From positions 30,562 to 76,751 of the forward strand of contig CABIVS010000018.1 of assembly GCA_902362375.1 (NCBI GenBank): a stretch of DNA of 46,190 nt, given 5' to 3'. Under the pieces are notes generated by a model. The model was given only the letters and a program-made list of their open reading frames with translations, had not been told where the DNA came from and ran no database searches. The position numbers were made by a program, and so were the translations under genes. This document shows, piece after piece, positions 32,102 through 41,599 of the stretch. Within the stretch, counting starts at the first letter, position 1. Each line of letters begins with the position of its first letter. This stretch comes from Bacteroidaceae bacterium. Its GTDB lineage: Bacteria > Bacteroidota > Bacteroidia > Bacteroidales > Bacteroidaceae.

Positions 32102-32205
32102 GAAAGCATCGTTGGTTTTAAAGGAACGTCCCTTTCCTTTAAAACCAACGATGCTTTCCTTTTAAAGGAACGACCTGTTTCTTTAAAACCAATAATGGCT
32201 TTTCT
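32102..32205. repeat. Long perfect palindrome with a third partial unit
   Basis: Arms 32102-32124 and 32136-32158 are perfectly complementary over 23 bp (starting GAAAGCATCGTTGG and ending CCAACGATGCTTTC). A further diverged copy of the right arm follows (TTTAAAGGAACG to CCAATAATGGCTTTTC), about 48 bases on. It lies between convergent genes. Confidence 0.85.
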
Positions 32206-32225
32206 AAGGTGTTGATAATTAACTT

Positions 32226-32260
32226 ATTATTGATGCCGCTTTTCCGGCGGCATCAATAAT
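32226..32260. terminator. Bidirectional terminator between convergent genes
   Basis: ATTATTGATGCCGC (32226-32239) pairs perfectly with GCGGCATCAATAAT (32247-32260) around a short loop. It is 8 bp from the stop of the tricorn-like gene. Confidence 0.75.
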
Positions 32261-32267
32261 GCAGTAT

Positions 32268-35200
32268 TTATTTCTTTTTTGACAAATCTTTTAATAGGTA
32301 GTCTACTGCTGCTTTCAGTTGCGCGTCTTCTCCTTTCAGGCTGGCTGCCGGTTCGTTATAGACTAGAATATCAGGTTGCAAGGTCTGATTTTCGAGATAG
32401 TTGCCTTGCATATCCATGCAACCTACCTGTGGGATACCGAATACAATAGACGGATCTATCTGGCGCTCCCACCACACGGCTGTCATCGTTCCTGCCACCG
32501 GGGCGCCTATCAGTTTACCAATGCCTAGAGTCTTATATACGTAAGGAGTGCCATGTGCATTGCTGTAATTGTCTTCACAAGTTAGCATGCATGAGGCTTT
32601 CAGCCATTTGTTGAATGGATCGCTGCCGATATATTGTCCGCGTGGCACGAAACGTTGATATTCCTTTCCGCTAAGTAAGGTGACCACATCATCGTGCAGC
32701 CATCCACCACCATTATGACGGGTATCTACCACTACGGCTTCTTTATTGCGATAACGACCGAGCAATTCGGAATAGATCTTGCGGAAGCTGGGGCTGTCCA
32801 TACCTTTAATATGTACATAAGCAATGCGTCCGCCGGAAAGCTCTTCAACTTTCTTGGCGCAGCGCTCTACCCAACGTTTGTAAAGCAGCTCGCTTTGAGT
32901 GCCATAGCTGATGGCCTTTACAGTTTCTTCAAAACGTTTTTTAGTGGAAGGATCGTATACGGTAAGTACTACTTTGCGTCCGACTTTGCCTTCAAATAAC
33001 GGGAAGTAATCAGCACCGGCTTCAATCGTTGTGCCGTCTACTTTTTCAATGATGCAACCTGCCTTCACTTCTGTCTTTTTCTGGGTGAAAGGACTTTGCT
33101 TCATGATTTCCTTGATCTTTAAACCGGCACCGTTGTATGACTCATCATAAAAGACTCCCAGAGTAGCGGTAGGCATTGCGCTGCCTCCTGCTGCAAACCG
33201 GGCTCCGGTATGGGAGCCGTTCAGTTCGCCGAGCAATTCACTCAACATTTCTGTGAAGTCATAATTGTTACTGATGTGGGGCAAGAAGCGTTCGTATGCT
33301 TTTTTATATCCTTTCCAGTCTACTCCATGCAGGTCGGCAATATAGAATTTGTCATTTACTTGCTGGCAAACGTGGTCGAAGATGTATGCACGTTCATCAT
33401 AAGGGCGGTAATCGAAGAATGCTTCAAATTCTATCGGTGTAATTTTGCTACCGGCAATCTCTATTTTCTTCAATCGGCCGCCTGTGCACATAAAGATATT
33501 CTTTCCTTCTTTATCCGGTATGAGTGAGCCGCCGCCAACTCCTTTTAATAATATTTTAGTTGTGTTTTCTTTCAGTTTATGCTCCCAAAGGTCGTAGTCT
33601 CCTTCAAAAGCTGCCAGGTAATAAAGAATATCACCCTTCGGACTCATGACAGCGTCACCCAGGCGGGAAGAATTTACAGTTAGACGAACGATACGGTCAA
33701 AACGATTTTCCAAATCGAATGTAAGAGGTTTTACCTCTGTACTGTCTTTTTTCGCATTCTCATTCTGGGCAGTTTTCTTCTTACTGTCTTTAGTATCTTC
33801 TTTCTTCTCTGCCTTTTCTTTCTTGGCTTTTTCTTTTTCTGCTTTCTCTGCCTTTTCCGCTTCTTCAAGTAAGGCAATGTCTTCTTTGCTCATCAGGAAG
33901 CGGTTGTAGGCATCGACGTCGAAAAACATAATATAGGTGTCGTCTTCACTTCCCCAGCTACCATGGCTACGGTATCCGGCACGGTCACTGTTCCATATCA
34001 TCGCTTTTCCACCCAACACCCATTTGGCGTTGCTGTCGCTGTATCCGCTTTCGGTAAGATTGACCATTTCGCCTTTTCCGTCGGCTTTCAGCAAAACGAC
34101 GTCTTTATTGTTCCAGCCTCCTATGCCGATGAAGTCTGATAGAATCCATTTGCTGTCAGGGCTCCATTGGAACCATTGGTCACCGTCGGCATAAGAATAT
34201 TGATATTTGGCATCCATCACTGTGCGTACAGCCTTGCTTTTCAGATTGATGACACGGATAGCGGTACGGTTTTCGAGGAAAGCAACCTCTTTACCGTCAG
34301 GGCTGAATTGTGGTTGGAAAGAAGCCACTTTGGAGTTTGTCAAACGTTCTTCTTTCAATTCTGTGGCATAGGTGAATTGTTTCTCCTCTTTGCGTACGAT
34401 GGTGGAAGTGTAAAGCTGCCACAATCCATCGCGTTCTGAAGAATAGACGAGTGTGCGTCCGTCGGGTGCGAAACTGATGTTACGTTCCTGATCGGGTGTG
34501 TTGGTGATTTGTTTGGTTGTTTTGTAGTCAATGGAGGTTACGTAAACATCACCGCGCATAATGAATGCAACTTCTTTTCCTTTGGGAGACACAGCGATAT
34601 CGGTAGCTCCGTTGGATTTGATTTGGCGGATAATATCTTTGTCATTCTTGTCTGCCAGGATACTAATGTTCACCTTTTGGGGTTGTTTGCCCGGAACAAG
34701 TGTATAAATCTCACCGTCATAACCATAACAAAGCGTGCCTGTAGTTGAAATGCTTAGAAAGCGTACGGGATGTTTGGTATGGAAAGTGATTTGTCGGGAA
34801 GTAGTGGATCCGGGAGTACGTTGGAATATATTGAAGGACCCTTTCTCTTCACTTAAATAATAGAATGATTGACCATCAGGACTCCATACCGGTTCACGGT
34901 CTTCACCTCCGAAGGTTGTTTGTTTTTGATAAATAGGGGCTTTTCCGGGAGTGTATGTCCAGATGTCGCGGGCAATAGGGGATACCTGATGTTTACGCCA
35001 ATAGTCTTCGTATCCTTTCTTGTCTTGATAGAGCATCACTCCCTCCTTATTGATAGAGATGCATTCCATTGGCATGGATGAGAACATAGTGGGGCGTCCT
35101 CCCGTCACGGGCACTTCGTATACTTGCTGGAACTGACCGGAAGGAAATCCGGCATCTTCGGCAGAGGGAGCAATGTTGGCTGTGAATAAAATGTGTTTGC

Positions 35201-35552
35201 TATCTTTGTAGGCAACGGGTTTCTCACTGCCCGAATGAGTGGTCAGTCGCTGGGGCGTTCCTCCTTCACTGGATACGACGAAAACGTCGAGACTTCCCAT
35301 TCTGTCCGATGCAAAGGCAATCTGTTTGCTGTCGGGACTCCACACCGGTTCCGTATCAAAAGCCGGATTGGTAGTGATTTGTGTGGCACGTCCGCCGGTT
35401 GACGGTACCGTGTAGATGTCTCCTTTGTAGGTGAATACAATGGTGGTTCCGTCTGGCGAAAGAGCGCAGTGGCGCATCCATAAAGGAGATTCTTGTGCAA
35501 TGCTTGTCCCTGCTAGACAGATGACAAATGCACTTAGCAGTAGCTTTTTCAT
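32268..35552 (-). CDS. Tricorn-like S41 family protease
   Basis: A 1094-residue exported protease with signal peptide MKKLLLSAFVICLAGTSIA. Residues about 25-560 form two TolB/WD40-like beta-propellers (repeats such as PVWSPDSKQIAFASDR and PQFSPDGKEVAFLENR). A highly charged K/E linker follows at about 565-620. The C-terminal part has a PDZ-like segment (GCIIEKVDGTTIEAG) and the S41 core: LNGSHTGARF with a Ser-His pair, DTRHNGGGWLHDDV, and EDNYSNAHGTPY, where the nucleophilic Ser is expected by analogy with tricorn. It probably degrades peptides in the periplasm. It lies 54 bp after the YihY gene. Confidence 0.9.
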   Translation of the reverse strand: MKKLLLSAFVICLAGTSIAQESPLWMRHCALSPDGTTIVFTYKGDIYTVPSTGGRATQITTNPAFDTEPVWSPDSKQIAFASDRMGSLDVFVVSSEGGTPQRLTTHSGSEKPVAYKDSKHILFTANIAPSAEDAGFPSGQFQQVYEVPVTGGRPTMFSSMPMECISINKEGVMLYQDKKGYEDYWRKHQVSPIARDIWTYTPGKAPIYQKQTTFGGEDREPVWSPDGQSFYYLSEEKGSFNIFQRTPGSTTSRQITFHTKHPVRFLSISTTGTLCYGYDGEIYTLVPGKQPQKVNISILADKNDKDIIRQIKSNGATDIAVSPKGKEVAFIMRGDVYVTSIDYKTTKQITNTPDQERNISFAPDGRTLVYSSERDGLWQLYTSTIVRKEEKQFTYATELKEERLTNSKVASFQPQFSPDGKEVAFLENRTAIRVINLKSKAVRTVMDAKYQYSYADGDQWFQWSPDSKWILSDFIGIGGWNNKDVVLLKADGKGEMVNLTESGYSDSNAKWVLGGKAMIWNSDRAGYRSHGSWGSEDDTYIMFFDVDAYNRFLMSKEDIALLEEAEKAEKAEKEKAKKEKAEKKEDTKDSKKKTAQNENAKKDSTEVKPLTFDLENRFDRIVRLTVNSSRLGDAVMSPKGDILYYLAAFEGDYDLWEHKLKENTTKILLKGVGGGSLIPDKEGKNIFMCTGGRLKKIEIAGSKITPIEFEAFFDYRPYDERAYIFDHVCQQVNDKFYIADLHGVDWKGYKKAYERFLPHISNNYDFTEMLSELLGELNGSHTGARFAAGGSAMPTATLGVFYDESYNGAGLKIKEIMKQSPFTQKKTEVKAGCIIEKVDGTTIEAGADYFPLFEGKVGRKVVLTVYDPSTKKRFEETVKAISYGTQSELLYKRWVERCAKKVEELSGGRIAYVHIKGMDSPSFRKIYSELLGRYRNKEAVVVDTRHNGGGWLHDDVVTLLSGKEYQRFVPRGQYIGSDPFNKWLKASCMLTCEDNYSNAHGTPYVYKTLGIGKLIGAPVAGTMTAVWWERQIDPSIVFGIPQVGCMDMQGNYLENQTLQPDILVYNEPAASLKGEDAQLKAAVDYLLKDLSKKK

Positions 35553-35606
35553 TTTTTCTAATCTAATTGTGTTAAGTTCTTTTTCGCGATTTAAGTTTTG
35601 GCCTTC

Positions 35607-36926
35607 CTACAAATCCTTCAGTAATACTTTACTTGCTTTTTTATAGTATTCTTCTCTGGATTCGGTCAGCACCTTCCATTCGTCGTTGAATTCTTCGTCT
35701 TTGTCAATTTTGAAATTCTCGGAGCCGTATGTGTCCAAACGGTCTAGCAGGACAGCCACATTCAATTGATTGATATCCATTGAAGGCTGGTAACCGATTT
35801 CTTCACTTTTTTCGTCGGTAACCACCTCGTGAATCAATTCTATTTCCTGTAACTGATAAAGTACCTGGTTTGTCAGCCGGATAGGAATCTGGTGTTCTTC
35901 CGATATTTCTGCAGCCGTATAGGGCGGTTTGTTCTTTTCGAATCGTTTGGCTATGAGTGACATAATCAGGATGGATATAAAATCCCGGTATCGTCTGCTG
36001 ATGTTACGGGTGTCCTGGTCAAAGCTGAAGCTGCGGATATTTTGTCCGGCATACGTCAGTTCGGCTCCAAACAAACAGATTGTCCAGGATATCTGCAACC
36101 AAAGCAGAAATAGGGGGAGTGCGGCAAAACTACCATAAATGGCATTGTACTTTGACACCCACAACTGGCTGTTGATGTACAGAAACTGAAAAGCCTGATA
36201 AGCGGACCCTGCCAGAATACCTGCAATGAGTGCATGCTTGAATTTCACTTTCGTATTCGGCATAAAGATATACAGCCCGGTGAACATCAGCCATGTCAGG
36301 ACGAAAGGAATAAGCCGTATCATGAATTTCATGACAGGAGCGAGCAGAACGAAATCATCCATCTGTTTGAGAATGGTGCTCATAAACAGGGAAAGTCCTC
36401 CGGATACCACGATCAGAATCGGCATCAGCAGGAACATGGAGAAATAGTCCGTAATCTTGCGATACATGGATCGTGCTTTTTTCACTTCCCAGATACGGTT
36501 GAAGGTGATTTCAATATTACTGACCAGATTGATAACCGTCCATAACAACATCACCAAACCGACTCCAATGAAAATACCTCCTTTAGTCTGTGAAAGATAG
36601 GAATTGACAAATGAGAGAATGGCCTCCGTTGTTTCTATATTCCCTCCGAAGCCGTTGCGGAACTGATGTTCCATCAGGTTGTCAAATCCGAAACCGCGTG
36701 CTACGGCAAACAGAATGGCAAGTATCGGTACAATGGCAAGCAATGTGCTATATGTCAGTGCAGAAGCCTTATTGGCCATTTGGTCTTTGGTAAACCGGTT
36801 GATGCAAAGATAGACGGTCTTTATAATATTGTAGAGTGAGAACTTGGTCCGGGTCACTTCGTCTTCCGTAATGCGCCAGATGTCATACGTAAGAAACTTC
36901 CATATATCGGTGATTTTCTTCTTCAT
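35607..36926 (-). CDS. YihY/virulence factor BrkB family membrane protein
   Basis: A 439-residue protein with the YihY core: KASALTYSTLLAIVPILAIL near the N-terminus, then six membrane segments, including FIGVGLVMLLWTVINLVSNI and FAALPLFLLWLQISWTICLF with the family end motif GAELTYAGQN. The C-terminal 130 residues are a soluble winged-helix-like part (EISEEHQIPIRLTNQVLYQL). The frame extends 10 codons upstream, but MKKKITDIWKFL is the better start. The family was once annotated as ribonuclease BN; its true role is unknown. Confidence 0.9.
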   Translation of the reverse strand: MKKKITDIWKFLTYDIWRITEDEVTRTKFSLYNIIKTVYLCINRFTKDQMANKASALTYSTLLAIVPILAILFAVARGFGFDNLMEHQFRNGFGGNIETTEAILSFVNSYLSQTKGGIFIGVGLVMLLWTVINLVSNIEITFNRIWEVKKARSMYRKITDYFSMFLLMPILIVVSGGLSLFMSTILKQMDDFVLLAPVMKFMIRLIPFVLTWLMFTGLYIFMPNTKVKFKHALIAGILAGSAYQAFQFLYINSQLWVSKYNAIYGSFAALPLFLLWLQISWTICLFGAELTYAGQNIRSFSFDQDTRNISRRYRDFISILIMSLIAKRFEKNKPPYTAAEISEEHQIPIRLTNQVLYQLQEIELIHEVVTDEKSEEIGYQPSMDINQLNVAVLLDRLDTYGSENFKIDKDEEFNDEWKVLTESREEYYKKASKVLLKDL

Positions 36927-37044
36927 GGTTCTTCGCTGATTACTAATTGCAAGCAACTAATTACTGATTACAACAGCCTTGCTCGAACAGTCGATCCTCA
37001 TCCATTAGTCATTTGTAATTAAATGGATAATTAAAAGAAAAAGC

Positions 37045-37430
37045 AGTCAGCCTATAAGCCGAGTTCTGTACCCCATATAATTTCCGATTATTAATCTTTT
37101 AATTATATCAGGTGCCTGTCATTTATCTGAGTGGCGTGTCACCACGACACTTTAGCGGTCTACCCTCCGACATGGAGCGAGCAACTCTCATAACGCCGGT
37201 TTACATGACCTTACAACTCCTAAGACGTACAGCCCGCATGTCGCCATGCGACTGGTGGGCTCTTACCCCACCTTCTCACCCTTACCTCTCCCCGAAAGGA
37301 GCGGCGGTTATTTTCTTCTACGTTACTCTACCCTCGCGGACAGCTTTCTGTTAGGAAGTAGGATGCTCTATGTTGCCCGGACTTTCCTCCTGCACGAAAC
37401 ATGCACGCGACAGACCGGCCAACTGCTTTA
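37045..37430 (-). ncRNA. rnpB: RNase P RNA
   Basis: On the minus strand the 5' part has GGAGGAAAGTCCGGGC, the universally conserved region, and the 3' end has ACAGAACTCGGCTTATAGGC, both diagnostic of bacterial type A RNase P RNA. It is about 390 nt, with an AT-rich variable loop near 37075-37110. Its promoter is immediately upstream at the right spacing. The apparent reading frames across this region are not genes. Confidence 0.97.
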
Positions 37431-37435
37431 GGCTG

Positions 37436-37468
37436 CAAAAATACGTCATTTATTTTGTTTTAGCCAAA
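37436..37468 (-). promoter_or_regulatory. Promoter of rnpB
   Basis: Minus strand TTTG (37465-37468), a 21-base spacer and TATTTTTG (37436-37443), placing the start near 37430. Confidence 0.8.
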
Positions 37469-37495
37469 GAAAGTGTCACAAATAGAAATAATTTC

Positions 37496-37503
37496 TAACT
37501 TTG
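37496..37503 (+). promoter_or_regulatory. -7 element of the NlpC/P60 gene
   Basis: TAACTTTG, with a predicted start near 37510 and a leader of about 15 nt. The -33 region lacks a clear TTTG. Confidence 0.5.
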
Positions 37504-37524
37504 CTATCATTAAAATGGATTTTA

Positions 37525-38505
37525 ATGAAGAAGAATATCCTCCTTTTCTATTGTTTCCTGGCGATGACGGAAGCTAGTCTGAAAGCACAGGAAATACGCC
37601 CCATGCCTGCCGATTCGGCTTATGGGGTAGTACATATTTCAGTTTGCAATTTGCGCGAGGAAGGCAAATTTACTTCCGGTATGAGTACGCAGGCATTGTT
37701 GGGAATGCCGGTCAAGGTACTTCAGTATAATGGTTGGTACGAGATACAAACACCGGATGATTATACCGGATGGGTGCACCGGATGGTGATTACCCCCATG
37801 TCGAAAGAACGGTATGATGAATGGAACCGGGCGGAAAAGATAGTGGTTACCTCGCACTACGGATTTGCGTATGAAAAGCCGGATGAGAGTTCCCAACCCG
37901 TATCCGATGTTGTTGCGGGCAATCGTTTGAAGTGGGAGGGGAACAAAGGACATTTCTATCAAGTATCTTATCCCGACGGTCGGAAAGCATATCTTTCGAA
38001 ATCCATTTCCCAACCGGAAACAAAATGGCGTGCTTCACTGAAACAAGATGTTGAAAGCATCATTGAAACCGCTTACTCAATGATAGGAATTCCTTATCTT
38101 TGGGCAGGAACCTCTTCCAAGGGAGTGGATTGTAGCGGACTGGTACGAACCGTACTTTTTATGCATGACATTATTATCCCTAGAGATGCCTCTCAGCAGG
38201 CCTATGTGGGCGAACATATCGATATTGCCCCTGACTTCTCTAATGTCAAACGGGGGGATCTGGTGTTTTTCGGCCGGAAAGCGACTGCGGAACGTAAAGA
38301 AAGTATTTCTCACGTCGGCATTTACCTCGGAAACAAGCAGTTTATCCACGCGTTGGGAGATGTGCACGTCAGCAGCATGAATCCTGCGGATCAAAACTAT
38401 GATGAATTCAACACGAAGCGTTTACTTTTTGCTGTCCGTTTCTTACCTTATATAAATAAGGAGAAAGGAATGAATACCACAAATAAGAACCCCTTTTATA
38501 AATAA
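37525..38505 (+). CDS. NlpC/P60 family (C40) cell-wall peptidase with SH3 domains
   Basis: A 326-residue exported peptidase. The signal peptide ends MTEASLKA before QEIRPM. Two bacterial SH3-like parts (about 30-100 and 115-165) precede the catalytic domain, with Cys in GVDCSGLVRTVL, His in SHVGIYLG and a second polar residue in FIHALGD. It is like YkfC-type dipeptidyl peptidases, which cut after L-Ala-D-Glu in muropeptides. The start at 37525 (MKKNILLFY) is chosen over upstream TTG, because it gives a clean signal peptide. The epimerase gene begins 4 bp after its stop, a pairing that supports murein peptide recycling. Confidence 0.93.
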   Translation: MKKNILLFYCFLAMTEASLKAQEIRPMPADSAYGVVHISVCNLREEGKFTSGMSTQALLGMPVKVLQYNGWYEIQTPDDYTGWVHRMVITPMSKERYDEWNRAEKIVVTSHYGFAYEKPDESSQPVSDVVAGNRLKWEGNKGHFYQVSYPDGRKAYLSKSISQPETKWRASLKQDVESIIETAYSMIGIPYLWAGTSSKGVDCSGLVRTVLFMHDIIIPRDASQQAYVGEHIDIAPDFSNVKRGDLVFFGRKATAERKESISHVGIYLGNKQFIHALGDVHVSSMNPADQNYDEFNTKRLLFAVRFLPYINKEKGMNTTNKNPFYK

Positions 38506-38509
38506 AAGA

Positions 38510-39661
38510 ATGCAGAACAGGAGAGATTTTTTGAAAACGGCAGCTTTGGCTGCTTTTGGTTCGGGGTTAGTAGTCCGTCAGGCATTAGCCGGAGAATCGT
38601 CGCTTTCTACCATTCATATAAATAAGCTCGGTTTGGGAGGGAAGATGAAAATGACTTTTTTTCCTTATGAACTGAAGTTGAGGCACGTGTTTACAGTTGC
38701 CACTTATTCGCGTACAACAACTCCCGATGTGCAGGTAGAAATAGAATATGAAGGCGTGACGGGGTACGGAGAAGCCTCTATGCCTCCTTATTTGGGAGAA
38801 ACAGTAGAGTCTGTGATGAATTTCCTGGGGAAAGTGAATCTGGAACAGTTTAGTGATCCTTTTCAGCTAGATGACATTTTGTCATACGTTGACAGCCTCT
38901 CACCAAAGGATACGGCAGCGAAAGCTGCGGTAGATATCGCCCTTCATGATCTGGTAGGGAAACTGTTGGGCGCTCCCTGGTATAAGATATGGGGATTGAA
39001 CAAAGAAAAGACACCTTCCACTACCTTTACGATAGGTATCGATACGCCGGATGTGGTACGGGCGAAAACAAAAGAGTGTGCCGATCAGTTTAATATATTA
39101 AAGGTGAAACTGGGACGGGATAATGATAAGGAGATGATTGAAACCATTCGTTCGGTAACAGACCTTCCGATAGCAATAGATGCCAATCAAGGATGGACAG
39201 ACCGCCAATATGCGCTCGATATGATTCATTGGTTGAAAGAAAAAGGCGTTGTGATGATAGAACAGCCCATGCCTAAGGAGAAGCTAGAGGATATTGCCTG
39301 GATAACGCAACAGAGCCCGCTACCGATATTTGCGGATGAATCCTTGCAGCGTTTGGGAGATGTAGCCGCTTTGAAAGGTGCTTTCACGGGAATCAATATA
39401 AAGCTGATGAAGTGTACCGGTATGCGTGAAGCATGGAAGATGGTGACATTGGCTCATGCACTCGGCATGCGTGTGATGGTGGGCTGTATGACAGAGACTT
39501 CCTGTGCTATTTCTGCAGCTTCACAGTTTTCGCCATTAGTTGATTTTGCCGATCTGGATGGCAACCTGCTTATCTCTAATGATCGTTTTAAAGGGGTGGA
39601 AGTGGTGAAAGGAAAGATCACCCTGAATGACTTACCCGGAATCGGTGTCATGAAAATCTGA
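38510..39661 (+). CDS. Dipeptide (L-Ala-D/L-Glu) epimerase, enolase superfamily
   Basis: A 383-residue enzyme with a twin-arginine-type N-terminus (NRRDFLKTAALAAFGSG), which would place it in the periplasm. The enolase-superfamily active site is visible: K198 and K200 in LKVKLG, metal ligands D224 (AIDANQGW), E251 (MIEQPMP) and D276 (FADESLQ), and the second-side K298 (NIKLMKCTG). The 4-bp gap to the NlpC/P60 gene shows co-transcription; the peptidase would release L-Ala-D-Glu and this enzyme would epimerise it. Substrate assignment rests on context and family. Confidence 0.92.
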   Translation: MQNRRDFLKTAALAAFGSGLVVRQALAGESSLSTIHINKLGLGGKMKMTFFPYELKLRHVFTVATYSRTTTPDVQVEIEYEGVTGYGEASMPPYLGETVESVMNFLGKVNLEQFSDPFQLDDILSYVDSLSPKDTAAKAAVDIALHDLVGKLLGAPWYKIWGLNKEKTPSTTFTIGIDTPDVVRAKTKECADQFNILKVKLGRDNDKEMIETIRSVTDLPIAIDANQGWTDRQYALDMIHWLKEKGVVMIEQPMPKEKLEDIAWITQQSPLPIFADESLQRLGDVAALKGAFTGINIKLMKCTGMREAWKMVTLAHALGMRVMVGCMTETSCAISAASQFSPLVDFADLDGNLLISNDRFKGVEVVKGKITLNDLPGIGVMKI

Positions 39662-39880
39662 CTTTACTGAATGAATGTCAGAGTGTTAAAGCCATCTGAC
39701 ATACAACGAATGTAAATTTGTCAGGTGTTGTCGTTAACCGCTGTTAAGCTCCAAATATTCTCTGTTAAAAGTGGACAAAAAAGAGTGACAAGTAGAATAA
39801 GTGAACGATATTTGTTATTATTTTAACGTCGTAAAAGTTAAAACAATGTCGAATATTAACATTTTAAAGAATTATAAATC

Positions 39881-41416
39881 ATGAAACAAACAACAAAGAA
39901 CATTCTGGGAGTAGGAGCAATCGTTCTTCTTAGCTCAGGAGTTGCAGGATTGACAACTTACAAATTGTTGCAATCTAACGAAGCTGCCAAAGAGACGTCT
40001 TTCAATGAGATGTTCAAGCAGAATCCCAATGTAAAATTGGCTGCTTTTGATGCTGTGAACGCCCAACCTGTTGATTTGACCCAGGCTGCTGAGAATTCGC
40101 TTCATGCTGTCGTACATATAAGGTCTACTCAAGAAGCTAAAACAAGAACTGTTCAGCAAGCGCCGGACATTTTCGATTTCTTTTTTGGTGATGGACGCGG
40201 ACAGCAACGTCAGGTACAGTCTCAACCTCGTGTAGGTTTTGGTTCGGGAGTAATCATCTCGAAGGATGGATATATCGTAACGAACAATCACGTGATTGAA
40301 GGTGCGGATGAAATCAGTGTGAAACTGAATGATAACCGTGAATTTAAAGGACGCGTGATTGGTACTGACCCTAGCACCGACCTTGCGCTGGTGAAAATTG
40401 AGGGTGATGATTTTCCGACTATTCCGGTGGGAGACTCCGAAGCGTTGAAAGTAGGAGAGTGGGTATTGGCAGTAGGTAACCCGTTCAATTTGAACTCTAC
40501 TGTAACTGCCGGTATCGTAAGTGCAAAAGCCCGTTCTCTGGGAGTATATAATGGTGGTATAGAATCATTCATCCAGACGGATGCTGCCATCAACCAGGGT
40601 AACAGTGGTGGTGCACTGGTAAATGCCAAAGGTGAATTGGTTGGTATCAATTCAGTGCTTTCTTCTCCGACAGGTGCTTATGCAGGATACGGTTTTGCTA
40701 TCCCGACCAGCATTATGACGAAAGTAATTGCCGACCTGAAACAATACGGAACAGTACAACGTGCATTGCTCGGTATTCGTGGTGGCTCTATCGGTAGCAG
40801 TTTGATGGACGACCGTCAACCGATTGACAAATCCGGTAAGACTCTGGCAGATAAAGCTAAAGAACTGGGTGTTGTAGAAGGAGTATGGGTCTCTGAAATC
40901 GTAGAGAATGGTTCTGCTGCAGGAGCTGATATCAAAGTCGATGACGTAATTATCGGTGTGGATAATAAGAAAGTGTCCAATATGGCTGACTTGCAGGAAG
41001 CACTTGCTAAACATCGTCCGGGTGATAAGGTGAAAGTGAAACTGATGCGCGATAAGAAGGAAAAGACCGTTGAAGTAACGTTGAAGAACGAGCAAGGTAC
41101 TACCAAGATTGTGAAGGATGCAGGTATGGAAATCCTGGGAGCTGCTTTCAAAGAGTTGCCGGATGACTTGAAGAAGCAATTGAATCTGGGCTACGGTCTG
41201 CAAGTGACAGGAGTTTCCTCCGGTAAGATGTCGGATGCGGGAGTTCGTAAAGGGTTCATTATCCTGAAAGCTAATGACCAGCCGATGCGCAAAGTCAGCG
41301 ATCTGGAAGAAGTGATGAAAGCTGCTGTTAAGTCTCCGAACCAGGTATTGTTCCTGACTGGTGTGTTCCCATCTGGTAAACGCGGATATTTCGCTGTCGA
41401 TCTGACTCAAGAGTAA
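39881..41416 (+). CDS. degP: Periplasmic serine endoprotease DegP/HtrA family
   Basis: A 511-residue Do-family protease and chaperone of the envelope. An N-terminal signal or anchor segment (VGAIVLLSSGVAGLTTY) is followed by the trypsin-like domain with H137 (TNNHVIEG), D167 (STDLALV) and S242 (NQGNSGGAL). Two PDZ domains follow (about 300-390, with GVVEGVWVSEIVENGSAAGA, and 420-505, with LQVTGVSSGKMSDAGV). Complete. It stands alone upstream of rpoD with a terminator between. The 219-bp upstream region has no perfect -7 element that I can see. Confidence 0.94.
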   Translation: MKQTTKNILGVGAIVLLSSGVAGLTTYKLLQSNEAAKETSFNEMFKQNPNVKLAAFDAVNAQPVDLTQAAENSLHAVVHIRSTQEAKTRTVQQAPDIFDFFFGDGRGQQRQVQSQPRVGFGSGVIISKDGYIVTNNHVIEGADEISVKLNDNREFKGRVIGTDPSTDLALVKIEGDDFPTIPVGDSEALKVGEWVLAVGNPFNLNSTVTAGIVSAKARSLGVYNGGIESFIQTDAAINQGNSGGALVNAKGELVGINSVLSSPTGAYAGYGFAIPTSIMTKVIADLKQYGTVQRALLGIRGGSIGSSLMDDRQPIDKSGKTLADKAKELGVVEGVWVSEIVENGSAAGADIKVDDVIIGVDNKKVSNMADLQEALAKHRPGDKVKVKLMRDKKEKTVEVTLKNEQGTTKIVKDAGMEILGAAFKELPDDLKKQLNLGYGLQVTGVSSGKMSDAGVRKGFIILKANDQPMRKVSDLEEVMKAAVKSPNQVLFLTGVFPSGKRGYFAVDLTQE

Positions 41417-41466
41417 TATATAAAATAAGGTAAGAAGATCACAGGATAAGCTAATGAAATAGAAAA

Positions 41467-41505
41467 AGGATGCCGCCAATCAACTTGTCGGCATCTCTTT
41501 TTGTT
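41467..41505 (+). terminator. Terminator after degP
   Basis: GATGCCG and CGGCATC form the stem, with partial pairing inside, followed by TCTTTTTGTTTT. Confidence 0.75.
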
Positions 41506-41542
41506 TTATTAGATGAAAAATATAGTGTAAAAGTTACTTAAT

Positions 41543-41576
41543 TTTGTATGTTAACAAATTATTTGTCGTAACTTTG
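41543..41576 (+). promoter_or_regulatory. Promoter of rpoD
   Basis: TTTG at 41543-41546, a 22-base spacer and TAACTTTG at 41569-41576, with a predicted start near 41583, 17 nt before the ATG. Confidence 0.65.
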
Positions 41577-41599
41577 CACTCCAAATCTGTTTTTAAAGA

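Noticed and set aside
37112..37431. Short plus-strand open frames near 37.1-37.4 kb
   Set aside because: They lie across rnpB, whose conserved segments are clear on the other strand.
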